NCBI GenBank assembly: GCA_026419785.1
Contig: JAODTK010003921.1
Location: 62,001-126,000, forward strand
DNA length: 64,000 nt
Source of the DNA: Sclerodactyla briareus
Lineage: Eukaryota; Echinodermata; Holothuroidea; Dendrochirotida; Sclerodactylidae
Direction: 5' to 3'
This document shows positions 10,245 through 22,168 of the stretch, piece after piece. Under the pieces are notes generated by a model. That model worked only from the letters and a program-made list of their open reading frames with translations. It had not been told where the DNA came from and did no database searches. Positions within the stretch are counted from its first letter, which is position 1, and each line of letters starts with the position of its first letter. The position numbers and the translations under genes are program-made.

Positions 10245-11780
10245 GGCCACATTATTTCCAGTTAGCTATAAACTTACGTACAAAACATTACGTCGTCTGT
10301 GACTGAGCAGGCCCGAGTCGGACGCTGAGCGAACAACGAACTAGAGGGCGCTCCAGTACTCCCGGTGGACTGACCTCACCATGGGCATGAGTCACCACAT
10401 TCACGTCCCACCGATTCCCAACTGGAGTGCTCGAAAAACGGGTGAGCTTGGCACCCTTCGACCTGCGGGTGAACAACACAGTCGTGCGAGCAGAATGTTC
10501 ACGCGACATAAGGGTCATCACCATGGTCGAATATAGATCTGATAGAGATACTAAAGCTACGCTCACACTTGTCCGCCAACGGCAACGTCGACGGCAGCGG
10601 CAACGGCGGAAGGCCAACGGACAAAAAAACATCACACCTGTATACTGATGGTGTGTAACACTAGTACCGCGACGGCTATCCGGCAATCAGGGCAAAAATT
10701 ATTGCCGCATCAGGCGAAAAATGGAAAACCCACTCGGAGCGATTCATTGCGTCGCTGGAGCGGTGAAAATCTTTCTGCATACCAGTGCGCAGTTCAAATG
10801 AGGAATCTTTGCTTGAAAATAAGATATTAAATTAGAAATTAGAAAATCAGCTGCAAAAAGTCTTCGTAGATCGACGATTGTGCACAGGCATGTGTCTAAT
10901 ATATAGGCAACTGGTGTAGGCCATAATTGGCATAGGCCCTAGTCAAGTAGGTATAGCTTTAGGGTGAGTGGGGAGAGGGACGCCGAGCGGAAAACGATCC
11001 AGAGGGCACCCCAGCACTCCCTGTGGACTACCCGCCATCTGTGCCGGCCAGTTGTCGCGATCCGCTATGGGAGCGAAGCAAATGCAGTCGAGTCAACAAT
11101 TCCTGCGCCTCGCGCTGATAGAGGGTTGAGCTCTCCTTTGATAGAGAGTGCAACCCAATGCACCTTTATCAAGAGTACTCGAAACTTTTCCATTTAAAAT
11201 TACAATGGATTTCGTTACCAATTCCCTTAAACCCACGACTGTTGCGGTCTCTGTAGAGGCCCTGTGATGTAATATTGGCTGAGATAGGATGTCATTTTGC
11301 AATGGATAGTGTAGTCCAACATTGCCTGCAACTTTGTCCATAGTGTAATCTTCTGCAAACGTAAGGGCTCTTCACACTAGTTTCTTTTTTTTTCGTTCGG
11401 TCGTTTATTTGTGTTCCCACAGTGAGGTTTAAACAATAACAGAGATAATTCTAAGAATACAAATGTGGAAGGAAGTGCAATAGAACCTGGTGGGCTTATC
11501 AAGAAAGCAGTAACACTCCAAAAAAGTCTACCAAACATGTTTCTTTGCAAAACAATAACGTCAAATATTCACATAGTCTAACCCCGCCTCTTGCCCACGT
11601 ACACTATTATGAGTTAGTAAACTTTTTTGCAGATTTAATAATTGATTATATTATTTTGGAAGATCTTTACATTTGTACAGAGCTTGGGATTTTGAGACAA
11701 TTATCCATATACGGTAGGATGGTGACAATGAGATGACGGTGACTGCGATTGAAAGTCCGTAGCTTGTTAGGGTTATAGTT
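10245..11780. other. Intergenic DNA of the duplication with a repeated ~60 bp motif
   Basis: Two similar segments lie about 650 bp apart: 10320-10380 and 10978-11037. Both contain a GAGCG...AACGA...AGAGGGC core followed by CCAG(T/C)ACTCCC and GTGGACT. Related segments sit at 48985-49040 and 49240-49310 in copy 2, only about 250 bp apart. The extra spacing in copy 1 falls at about 10650-10960. Short reading frames occur on both strands, including an Arg-rich one at 10427-10648 that is a compositional effect. I cannot assign a gene; a 3' UTR or old mobile DNA are possible. Confidence 0.4.
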
Positions 11781-14085
11781 CTATAGAATGAAGTGAACCT
11801 TTAGGAAGGAGTCCATTCAAGCAGCGGTAGGTGAACGTTGCAATTTTTGAAGTGATCACCTCATTCAAATTTAGAAGATCTAAAGAAGAGAAAAATCGGG
11901 GTTGTGTTGTAGTGACAAGGCTAAAGGAATATTCCGTATTGCTCGATTATGAAAGAGTGAAACGTGGTTTCAAACGCTGATACTGGTGTCTGACCATTTA
12001 GTTGAGCAATAATGCAAATGAGGGTGATTCACGCTGAGATATAAATTCTTCAATTCGACGTGGGTAAGATGTATTTTTATTTGGGGATTACACAATCCGT
12101 AGTCCCATTGCTTCGTTATAAAAGAAATGTGATCACTCCACGTCAAATTTGGGTCAATGGCTACACCAAGATTTTTTTTATAAAACATTCAGCAGCGGGT
12201 CTTACCATTATCAATATAGTAATGTGGGTTTCTAGATGAATGTCATGTATTTGTTTTTCTCCATAAGGGGAAAGTTTTTTGGGGGGAAATAATGGGAACC
12301 ACGCAGTAAATTTTCGCAACTCCTCACGACAAGACTTTCCAAATGTGTCGCATGTCTCAGTGAAAAATCTTGTTTAGTATCGCAGCAACGAAACATCGAA
12401 CTTTATTTGATACCCCCCAAATTTTTGTGCATATCATTCACGAGAATATTGAAAAAAAGGTCCCAGTATGGAACCCTGTGGCACCACCACACTCATGGTG
12501 AGAGTGTGGCACACCACACTTCATGATGAGAGGAGATGAGCACTTCCCATTAACATAGTTATAATGCTTCCATTTGCTAAGTAATATAATGCATGATTCA
12601 ATTGTATCAAAAGGTTTAGCAAATTAAACAACACACAATGGCATGTTCTCTCACGATCCATGATCGTTACACATGCTTACCCATATCTGTTAATGCCAGT
12701 TCTGTCGAATATCCAGGACGGACACCATACTGATTTTCACTCAATATGTTGTTAATATCAAGGAATTCATACAGACGGTGAACATATCCGTACCGATATG
12801 TGGAGAAACAGACAGGATATTGGCCAAAACTTCCTACATTTCAATTTCTCACCGTGTTTTAAATACTGGAATCACTTTAGCAATTTTGAGCTGATCTGGG
12901 AAAACTCCAAATGTGAATGATAAATTGAAAATCTATGTTAGTGGTTTCAGGATAATGGAATAATTTGTCTGATTATGTAAGGTTCAAAAAGATACAGCCA
13001 GCAATTTCATTCGGACCTCCAGTTGATTTATGCAACTTTGGCCACTTCCCCTTCATTGACAGGAAAAAGAACAATGTGGCTCGGATTCATACAATCTAGA
13101 TGTGCACTTACAGAGATGGTTGGTTGTAAATCTTTGGCTAGCGAGGGCCCTAGTTCACAAAATATGTGGTGAACTGCATTACGCTTTAAGCTGGTATCAT
13201 TAATAATCCATGGCAACGGTGCAATAAACTGTCAGAATATTTAGCTGGTTTGTTTTTCTAGAATATTATTTATTACACTCCAATACCGTAGTATCCTTAA
13301 AACAGTGTAATAGTAGTGCTTCTTGAGATACGTAGAAAGAGGTTAAATTTATTTATATAAACTAGCATATTTCTTTTAGTCGAGAATTATAATTTTTTTA
13401 ATATATTTGCTACAACTTATTTTGGTCTTGATAGACTTTAAGAGGCCAGAGTAGTTATCCATGGGGATCTTTGTACTTTAGGTTCCTTTTATCAATATAT
13501 TCAAACGGGCACACTCATTTTATGCAAAGTCCGTGTTCACAGACATTATAGGCCATATCAGTGCCTTCCTTCCGGCAGGACATGTGCAAACTTGGTGATA
13601 AGAATCTCATTAAAAATTTGGCATATATTTTTATCAATTTAGCTAACTGGAACTTGGAATTTCATCAATATGATGCTCGTCTTAAAAGACCCTTTAACGA
13701 AGATTGGGACCGAGTCACTAATATCTGTAAGAATATCCCACTAGTAACGATGCGTAACAGGTGATAGCGTTGGGTTCGTTAGTATCTTATCATCAAAAGT
13801 CCTTAAATTAGACTTATTAGAGATTCGAGTTGGGCCTGTATTTTTTTGGGGGAGAATGGAAAAAGACAACTGGATGCACTATTAATAAATTCAGGGGAAT
13901 TTTCATTAAAAATGTTGATATTTAGTCCCCAGAATGAAACTTATCTTGTTCTCATCCCAAACAAGTCATTGTATCATATATATAATCGTTGGAATCAGAA
14001 AATATTCCACTGGGTGGTCGAAAACTATACCAACATTAATGTTGTTTTCTTCAAAGGGATACTAATTCAATGAATAGCTTTCAAC
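11780..14085 (-). mobile_element. 5'-truncated CR1/jockey-like LINE, copy 1
   Basis: On the minus strand, from high to low coordinates: an endonuclease segment with a VGIVY-PPSG motif and a GDFNINIL-like motif (about 14050-13860); RT segments including LYEFLDINNILSENQYG and a GYST motif (about 12800-12660); a GVPQGS-like motif disturbed by a small duplication (12480-12540); and the C-terminal segment LGVAIDPNLTWSDHISFITK with NHPHLHYCSTKW (12188-11990). Stops and frameshifts are frequent, so it is dead. It starts inside the endonuclease domain, a 5' truncation usual for LINEs. The same element with the same truncation lies at 50.08-52.40 kb, so it was inserted before the segmental duplication. 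Confidence 0.78.
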
Positions 14086-14790
14086 GAGTGCGATACGGAT
14101 ACGGTACGATAATGTTTCTACCGGATTGGAGTGTAGTGTCCACACTAGTGGCGAGGAAAATGTCGGTACGATTAATTTATCGGACGTGTCGGCGCCTGAG
14201 TGATGAGAGTTGAGTTTCCCCTTGCTCGCCTCAGATGGTGGTACAAGACGTTCCGCGTTACCGTAAAACAGAAAAGAATTATTGCCTGAAGTTGTTGTTA
14301 TGTAAGATAGGACTTCACCCTGCCATGTCTTGCTTGAGTGTTGGTTGATATTATGATGTCCGTATGTGCACTTCTCCATCATGTGAGGGACAAATGCCCT
14401 ACCATCTTAGTTTATGTTCGTTTGCGTTTTGTCCTTTTCTTTCTCTACCCATCGTAGCGGTATGAGATCAGCGCCATATAGACCACACCGTGTTCGGTCC
14501 TGCAGCCTGTGATCGAACTGCTTCGTCGTCGATTTTGCGTCTTCTCTATGTTTAATATAATGCGCTCGAGACTGGATTTTCCGTATGACGGTATGAAAGC
14601 GCCAATATAAGAACGGCAACATTCATTATTATGTTCGCAAACTGTATCCCTAATCTTCTCGATATTGTTTCTCTTTTGTAAACAAAACCGTTTGCTCCTT
14701 TGCATAGTCTCAGACAAAACATAACTACATAATGCCTTAGAATGATTTCCTTAGATAGTGCGCCGGCCATATGAATTCAGTGAACCTGAA
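14086..14790 (-). other. Unrecognised open stretch conserved in both duplication copies
   Basis: Three overlapping minus-strand frames (14062-14382, 14445-14717, 14552-14770) contain CRSYIGAFIP, GNAERLVPPSEA and KLNSHHSGADTSD. The same blocks appear at 52400-53000 (RSYIGAFI, VPPSEATKG, LNSHHSGADTSDE) despite frame changes. I do not recognise a family. It lies directly upstream of the LINE's truncated 5' end, so it may be the target-site sequence or another element. Conservation between recent duplicates does not by itself prove coding. Confidence 0.3.
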
Positions 14791-15240
14791 CTCCATCCGT
14801 GTTTGTATTCTCGGTTATGATTACTTTTGTCTGCATCGTTAGCCTTCAGGAAGTTGTTATTCACATGTTTGAATCCGATCCAAGCCGATTTGTGAGCTAC
14901 ACTGGACGTACCACGACGAACCAGGAAGTGTATATATACAAAGAGATATGCATACCTAATTATGTTTAGGCATTTTTATTCACAATCGTGATTGACATAT
15001 CATACTGACGATGATACTGGATCGCACTGGGGCTTTTTTTTTCGTCGTGACGTCATGGGCAAACGGACGCCTCGAGTGTGACCCCGTTCATACCAGTCGA
15101 CTTTTTTTTACATCAATTCGAAATGATCTCTCTACATGAAGGACGACGTAGGGAGGCTGGGACAACAAAGGACAAGACTTCAATTTCTGATTCTGTCTAA
15201 GTTGCGATCCTAGGCGAGATGGAAATAAATCTCATGCATC

Positions 15241-15270
15241 GCTCTCTCTCTCTTCTCTCTCTTCTCTCTG
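15241..15270. repeat. CT-rich microsatellite
   Basis: A run of CTCTCTCTCTCTTCTCTCTC. The duplicate copy has its own run at 53535-53557, so the microsatellite sits at the right edge of both duplication copies, within about 70 bp of the breakpoint. Confidence 0.9.
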
Positions 15271-15439
15271 ATCAACATAAAATTCAGCTGATATCAAATA
15301 CCAAATCAAGAGGCGAAGCCTGAATACCTCGTAAACACGATGGGTCCACAATGAACGGTCCGACCGATGAAATTTTTCTAGTAGCCCTTTTGAGAAGCGC
15401 GAAACTCTTGTGTTGTGTAGATTGGAAGTTATTTTCGGC

Positions 15440-16680
15440 AAGAGAAATGACAACTGTGAGGAATGGATATTCTGGCTAATTGATGCATGTGTATACGATA
15501 ACTCGACCCCTCCTGCAAGGATCAAGCTCCATTCTCGCATGTGAGTTCCTTATTAGGGAACATAAATCCTAGGCCTATTGCTTTGCAGTCAGGTCGAAGG
15601 ACATCTGAGGTGAAAAAACGGAAGGTGGAAAGGAAATCGTGGGTAATAGGTATTTGAGCCAATTCAGCCTATGAACACGAATAACTCGACCCACACTAAC
15701 GGATCAATCTCATACTAGGTATATGTGTTCCCCATAATCAATCCATGAACCTCGACGTCATCAGAGAAGAAATTTTTTTTGGCTAAATTTCGTCTGGTGA
15801 CACGATACTCATAGAGCCTAATATTCGTGTGCCCGATAATGAGTACCGTAACCACTGGGTAACTGACATGATTTCAGCGTTCTTCGTCAAATGAACTGAA
15901 TTTTCAATGGGGAGTAAGCATGCTTCCATTTTCAAAACAACATTGGCACTCAAACTATTTATAAAAATCAAATTTGATGTAAATGAGAGGCTTTGTGTAC
16001 TCATGGTCTAGTCCCCCCCAAAACCCAAGATAAGATTTTAATTTTGAGGTAACTTTGGCAAAGTTTGATTTCACATCGAGGACGTATGGATCTGAAAGGT
16101 ACAGAAATAACACTCTCGGGGAACAGGAGCTTGCAAGATAAATATGCAAATTATCTCATTAGTTATGAATTTCAATAGTTTTTTTTCTTAATCACTTCCG
16201 ATTGCATCTATCATAATATTCCTAATTGGAATACCCCCCCCCCCAAGACTACCTCCAACATCATACGGTACGGAACTTTGAACTGTTTCTAATAATAGAG
16301 GGCGGTCGACCAAATTCGATAAAATACCAACCTGTCATAGTTACCCCGCGTGTCAGAGCTACCCCAGTTTACGGGACATGATTTTGGGTCCTCAAGGTCA
16401 TCCGAGGTCTACAAAGTCGAGCAGTGGAAAAAATCCCTAATTTCTCTGGCATTCTAATTATTCTCACTGAACAAAGTGCAACTCCAGACCGATTTTTAGC
16501 GAACACGTTCACGCAAATGGAACACAATCAAACGAATCTGCTTCATGAATTCGCTTGTGACATGAAGGGGGAATACATCTGTCTAATACGATAGAGAGCA
16601 TACACCTGGCAGGTCCTCCAGCGGTTTCTATTATTGTGATGAACTGTGTTATCATTCGTGCTGATATAATCCTGTATCAT
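15440..16680. repeat. ~1.25 kb interspersed repeat R, copy 1
   Basis: This matches 38905-40165 along its length. Shared segments are CTCGACCCC...AGGATCAAGC (15490 and 38955), ATATGCAAATTA(T/G)CTCA (16140 and 39670), AGGGCGGTCGACCAA (16300; one base longer at 39825), and GTCTAATAC(G/A)AT then GAGAG (16580 and 40080). No coding capacity is visible. It follows the right edge of the first duplication copy, and its other copy precedes receptor E. This makes it a good candidate for the recombination substrate that produced the tandem block. The class is unknown. Confidence 0.75.
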
Positions 16681-17089
16681 ACCCACTCTGTTTTAGCGTT
16701 AGTTTGCCAAGGCAAGTTATAAGCTAACCTGCAGCAACGCATTTACGAACGCGGAAACGCGCATAACTAAGATACATTCGGCTCTGTGTTCCTGTACCAT
16801 GTTTCCTTCCCTTTTGGCAGTTTGTCTTCGTAAACTGTTTATGAATTAGTTTCAGTTCCAGTTTCAGTTTATCTCTCACAAACGACCAACGTAACACATC
16901 CTACAATATACAGTAATAACGTGGAGGAGGTCTATAAAAAGCAGAAGCTTATGCAAGTAGACCCCCCGATGAACCGTGAACAACAAAAACAAGCAAACAA
17001 TAGAACAGAAATTGGATTGTTTATATTGACTGTAAATCGTGTGTATGTGATTTTTCAGGCATGCGTGTCAATGCGGAAATTCTCCTGAA

Positions 17090-17400
17090 TTACGAACGAT
17101 ATCGCGTGATATCCATATACGAGCATCGACTCCAATACATGACACAACGACTGTCACTAAGAATTAATTCCCGCCTGTGAAATGAATGAACTGGATGGAG
17201 TTCGCAATAATTGCCGTGAATACTGAAGAACCCACCCCCAGGACATTTATATCTGTCGCCTGTCGCGCTGATCATTTCAGATGCAACTAACGATTGGCCT
17301 GATAAATAGTAACTAGAGCACCGATTGTGCTGTAGCGCAAACCGCACAAATGTAACAAATATGCCTGTTTTTGCAGAGAGCATCATGAGTAAATGCAATT
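17090..17400 (-). mobile_element. Fragment of an L2/Rex1-like LINE endonuclease region
   Basis: Positions 17085-17290 closely match 26145-26300: both have CTCCTGAATTACGAACGATA, CATATACGAGCATCGACT and GCCGTGAATACTGAAGAAC. At 26 kb this sequence reads into the endonuclease region of an L2-like LINE, which identifies this isolated piece. No other LINE motif flanks it. Confidence 0.55.
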
Positions 17401-19089
17401 TGCAGATGATCTAATAATTTTCACAGAATTGCCTGTCATGACCCTTAAATTCCCGAACAAGCTGGAGGTACGACTAGTTGCAAAATTCCACAGAATGGTC
17501 CATTAGGCCTCCTTAATTCATCAACTCTTTTTCCTAGGGCCCACACTGGGCGTTGGGTTCTGAATCCCTGGGCACCCTGAAAGTATGGCTATTAGACCAA
17601 CATTATGCGAAATTTTATGAAATCACAAAACTCCTATGTTTTGAATTGTGAAGTATGAATACTTACCTCCCTATTGATCCCCTCACCCCACCCGCGCCAT
17701 TGGACATCTGGCAATAACACCAAACTCCGGGTTGGCCACCCCATCGTCCTTCTCATTTTTTCCAGGCGAACTCCTAGAATTGGGGACGAATCCGACAGTG
17801 ATGGTCCGGAAAGTGGGGACGGTAGGGCGGGTACGTCCAATATGTAATCCATACTTCACAGATACACACACCGTGGATTTTTGGTTGAATCTATTCCGAT
17901 ATTCAACTTACCCCATATTGGACCCTGTCCCCAGACTAGCACAGGCTCACTGGTGGTGGTCCGGCCGTCACGGTGGTTAGTAGAAGGTGGTGGGCATAGG
18001 ACAGCTCTCGTGAAGGTTCCTTCAGCCGAGACCGTGTCCGTGAGGTAGCGTGAGACGAAGGGGAGTCAGCGTTTTCCATGCCGCTGTTTGCATGATCTCC
18101 TGCAGCGGTATTCCACTGAATCATGTTCGAGACGTAGCATGTACGCGTACGTCGTGTGCTCGAGGAGCCTCCTGCGGTGTGACGGGTAGTTTAATTAGGT
18201 TTTCTGAACCAGCGAGAAAAGTGTCTCCAGAAGTTAGTGTGAATGGTTGTTGGGGCAGCAAGAGAGTTGGTCATGATGTCGAACTGAACGAGTTCATTCC
18301 AATGTACCAAGGATAGCCCGGACCGGGCACCATCTTTCATCTTGTCTCCGACTGAAGCGTTTCGCTGATTGGTAGAAATATTTCCAGCGGTGTGAAAGAC
18401 GTTGACTGGATCTCAGCTAGGAAGGTAGGGTCCGGCAACAGGAGAATTCCATCCAGTCTTAGGCGGATGTAACAACGTTTCGTTGTGAGGCGTGCAGGCA
18501 GCTCCGGCAGCGAGCCGACACCGCCGCGACCAGCAACACCCGCCTTGTGCATTTAGAGTCGCACGGGGTATGGACTCGTACGGTGGTTCCGCTAAAACAA
18601 CGAGGACGTCAGTGAGCGACCAAGATGGTGGTAAGCGTTTCAAGGGCGGCGTTTTGTTGAACATTCCTTGTAAAGAGTCGGCGGATGATATCGTAGGTGT
18701 GGCTAATCTGTAATTTTAAATCACTGAAAGCCATCTACCATCGTCGAATAAGTGGACGGGGAATGAAGCGACGTCGTCTACAGACGCTTCCACGGGATCA
18801 GCACCCGCTCCTGCGGCCCAATGTGGAGTTTGGCAATACGAGTGTCATATGTGGCGTATGGTGAGTCACGTCTTGACGACGCTGCGAGTTGCGCAGCCGG
18901 TCCTGAAAGGGCTGCTCTCCCGGTCGCGACCCTTGACAGCCTCCACGCAGAAAGATGTAGGCTTTTTAATTGAGAGCGGATCTGACCGCTTTCAGAGACA
19001 ACTGAGTTGGCAATATGGGAGTCGCAATGGTAGGTCGACTAAAAGATGAAGAAGAAGAGGGAACCACGGTTGAGACGACCAGCTGGGAG
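17401..19089. other. GC-richer stretch without a recognised gene
   Basis: From about 17650 the sequence becomes richer in GC and CpG than its surroundings. Reading frames overlap on both strands (for example 18050-18316 +, 18413-18664 -, 18492-18713 +, 18849-19049 +), but none shows a domain I know. Exons of an unrecognised host gene are possible because composition differs from the AT-rich flanks. I cannot define splice sites with confidence. Confidence 0.3.
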
Positions 19090-19285
19090 CCAGAGAGCCG
19101 AACCACGGCTCTTTAGAGTTAAGGCTCTGGGACGCAGGGGGAGGCCAACCACACGGCTCGGGAGAGCCGTCACTGGCCAAGAGAGCCGGCTCACGGCCCT
19201 GGCGAACCGCCCTGGCTGCGGAGAGGAACCAACCCACGGATCTGGGGAGCCGGGAGAGCCGACCCACGGCTCTAGAGAGCCGAAA
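19090..19285. repeat. Degenerate GAGAGCCG/CGGCTC array
   Basis: About eight occurrences of GAGAGCCG or its near match, alternating with CACGGCTC. Because CGGCTC is the reverse complement of GAGCCG, the array is a chain of small inverted repeats with unit spacing of roughly 20-30 bp. The frame across it (19046-19309) is open but low-complexity (Arg/Glu/Pro), so coding is doubtful. Confidence 0.7.
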
Positions 19286-19289
19286 TGGC

Positions 19290-22030
19290 TGATTTGTCGA
19301 TTTTGTTGAAGACCTGAATATAAATTTAGATAATGAGAAGGGGGAGGGAGATATGCGTGTCGGGTACCTTGCTCCCTCCACCTCAGGCGATCCTGGCTCC
19401 TGTGAGGTGTGTGATCCTCTCATGCTTCATTGATAATTGTTTTTGCCGGCTGCGAAAGGCGACAACATTATGCAAAATTAAGTTGCCAACTGTAGATTTC
19501 CTAATAGTGTATCGAGTCAGAAGCCTTGCAAACACATGAAATTATGCGAATGAAATTAGAAAAAAACGAGAGAAAGAGGGAAGATCCAGCCTATCAATCT
19601 GCGGTGGCGATCGAGACAAAGGGAACGAATCTTGGGGAAGGAATCCCTGCAGGCGCAGTGCGAGGGGGAAAGAGCGAGCTCGCGTAGGTTTTGGTGCTGT
19701 TGGCGAGGACAGCCGCAAACCTGAAAATGGGATGCAAGAAGTGGAACGAATACGGCGAGTAACTTCGTGCATAGGGTGGTGGTACAGCTTACCGAAGTTC
19801 GGATGAGCACTAACTATGAATATCACACTGAAGTGGACAGTGAGAGGATACAAATCTACGGTGGGAAAGAGGCTGAAGAGAAGCAGTGAGATGGTCGTCC
19901 TTGATGAGGCGAAAATTTGGTTTTTGTAAAGCAGAATTAAGTCACTGATGAGAAGTATTTTCTCTGGCACGAAATAGGAAACCAACTGTTCTGGAATTTT
20001 CCGGGATAGACTTGATTTAGGAGTTCCAAGACAAGTTACTGGTGATATCCATACCAGAATATTGAGTGAGCAGATCGTGGGAGTGCTTGATCAGCAATGG
20101 AAAGGAACGATACGTCGGAATCGCGCCGTCTAGAAATAGGCAGGTTCTGGGTTTTAGTTTGATTGAAAGTAGTCAGATCAGAAGTACACCACACCGAAAT
20201 AGAGTTCGAGTCATTGATCAACTGACTGGCAACGAAGGATCGATTATTAAAGAACTCAATTCGTTCTGGGGTCGAGGAAAGCAGAGTGAGTGACGATGAA
20301 TGAAATAATCAGCGAAAAAATGGATACCATATGTGGTAGAGCTAGGAAGATCATCAATGAAGATGAGAAAGAGAGTAGGAGAAAGACATCCTGAGAAACA
20401 GCATTAATAGGGAAAGTTTCAGAAAGGGCCCGTCAACGCGAACATATATAGATAGATGGCCCAGTAAGAAAACCAGCAGCCCATGAGATGAGACTAGGAC
20501 CCAAACCAAAACTAGGCAATTTAGCAATGTCATACGCGGTTTAAGGCTTTGGCAATATTAGGAGCGATGCCCAGGCCTGCTTCCACTGAAGCCCTTTGGT
20601 CGGTGACAAATTTAGGTCCCCAGTATGACGGAAACCATACTTGAGGTCATTGAACTATAGTGTATGACGCTATAATATTGTAGAAGAGGGTTTGTCAAAT
20701 GCAGCAAAAGGAAGAGAAGGGTAAGACAGTGCACGACCTGAATAGAAAGGAAACTCAGTGAACAAACTACTAACACGTGGAAGCACATGCCTGGAATGTG
20801 CACCTAGTGCGTCCAAGAGCAGTACTTCGATATCCGTCTCCTTAGGAAACGCGCCCGTGGGCCTGCGGTTCTCACCATCTCCCACTATCGAGGTACGCGT
20901 CTTCCCGAGTCTCGTACCGACAGAACACTGTGAAATACAGTTGACGGTAACAAATCAGTCGGGTCACAGATGACGTACTTATTAGTTCATGAACACAACA
21001 GGCTTCTGTTCATTGCACGCATATGCAATGCAGACACAGTCTTGGGAGGAAACATCTAACCTATTCCCATGACATATTTCTGAACAGAGAATGAACCTGT
21101 TCAAGGCCGGCAAGGGTGGATACTTGACTTTCTAGCTGCGAATTCCTACTACGTACAAGAAATGTATATTTAGCAGTACATTAATATGGGGGTGAGGTTA
21201 TCACAACAGACAGCTACAGGCAAAGCGCCTACTCCTTGTTCTTTCCTGAGCAAATTCCTCCCCGCTAATTCTTCCGTTATGAGTATATTCAGGAGGGAGG
21301 AGTGAGGTAGAAAGAACATCTCAAAATATGTTAATAATTGGAAATGTATCTTCGGTCACCCGATACCCATCAGTAACGACTGATAAATACCGACCATCCA
21401 GCACACGCATCCCTGACTACTGTTGTGTAGATGAAAAAACATGTTTGAAGAAACTATAAATGATGGCAGTATCGTTATAAAGTTAGATAGCTCTCATCAG
21501 TTATAACTGATGGGACTGAGAATCGGTTGGATCCACCGACTTTATAACCATCGACCTACAACAGCGCCTTCCCTAACATTCTCTCACTGATGTTCACGCG
21601 CCCCTATTTGCTCAAATTGAACCATTTCAAAACCAAAGAATAAAAACACATCTACGAACCCATTCTCCCTAGCCTACCCAGAACTAACTCCCACTGAGTG
21701 AATTGCGGAAATCCAACCACATTTCACACCCCTGACAGACGACGTAACTTCATCTTACTGACAACGCTACGGCAAATCCTTGCAATTTGTTTTGGCCATG
21801 AGGATCCGTCCAGTCAGCTAGTTATTGTAGGGTGTATCCTCCCCGTCACCCAACTGCCTAAGACTACAGGCGATGCACAGCTGAACATGTAATTGCTGCA
21901 AAAATACTAGCTGACAAACTGAACAGCCCATAGTTTACAGTTTAAGTCTACTGATGCTTGGTTTAAGCGAGGCTTTCGACGCAATAAACAAGTGGATCTT
22001 TGCCTCATGACATAACACATTCTTGACAAC
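19290..22030. other. Stretch without a recognised gene
   Basis: Short frames on both strands (such as 19542-19985 - and 20758-20973 +) show no recognisable domain, and no strong repeat is evident. Composition returns to AT-rich after about 21000. Confidence 0.35.
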
Positions 22031-22168
22031 GTCAGCTGACAGTGTAGGAAACATTGTCAATTAGCAGTGATGTCGTCAGCTGACAGTGTAGGAAACATTG
22101 TCAATTAGCAGTGATTGTCGTCAGCTGACAGTGTAGGAAACATTGTCAATTAGCATTGATATCAGCTG
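22031..22168. repeat. Three-copy 44-45 bp minisatellite
   Basis: GTCAGCTGACAGTGTAGGAA starts at 22031, 22075 and 22120. Each copy continues ACATTGTCAATTAGCA(G/T)TGAT. Copies are almost identical, so the expansion is recent. The unit begins with the palindrome TCAGCTGA. Confidence 0.92.

Larger units (their letters stand above)
7380..15307. repeat. Segmental duplication, copy 1, right part (matches 46.05-53.60 kb)
   Basis: The block begins with GCGTACGCCCAGACGAGACA (about 7381; GCGTACGTCCAAACGAGACA at about 46051). It runs through receptor C (paired with G), the intergenic DNA at 10.3-11.8 kb, an antisense LINE and a unique-looking stretch, then ends in CCAAATCAA at about 15307 and 53596. Beyond that the two flanks differ. 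The copies differ by numerous single-base indels and by larger events: the AT repeat at 46.55 kb, the 81 bp duplication at 7.42 kb, and extra DNA at 10.65-10.96 kb. It continues the left block as one arrangement, with 4.75-7.38 kb and 44.74-46.05 kb as non-matching interiors. Confidence 0.88.

Noticed and set aside
9532-10252. Several overlapping minus-strand frames in the receptor C tail
   Set aside because: Antisense of the tail modules, present for the same compositional reason as in receptor B.
10427-10648. Arg/Gln-rich C-terminal stretch as a nuclear or RNA-binding protein
   Set aside because: The basic run comes from a short GGCAACG-type repeat, and the duplicate locus does not keep the frame.
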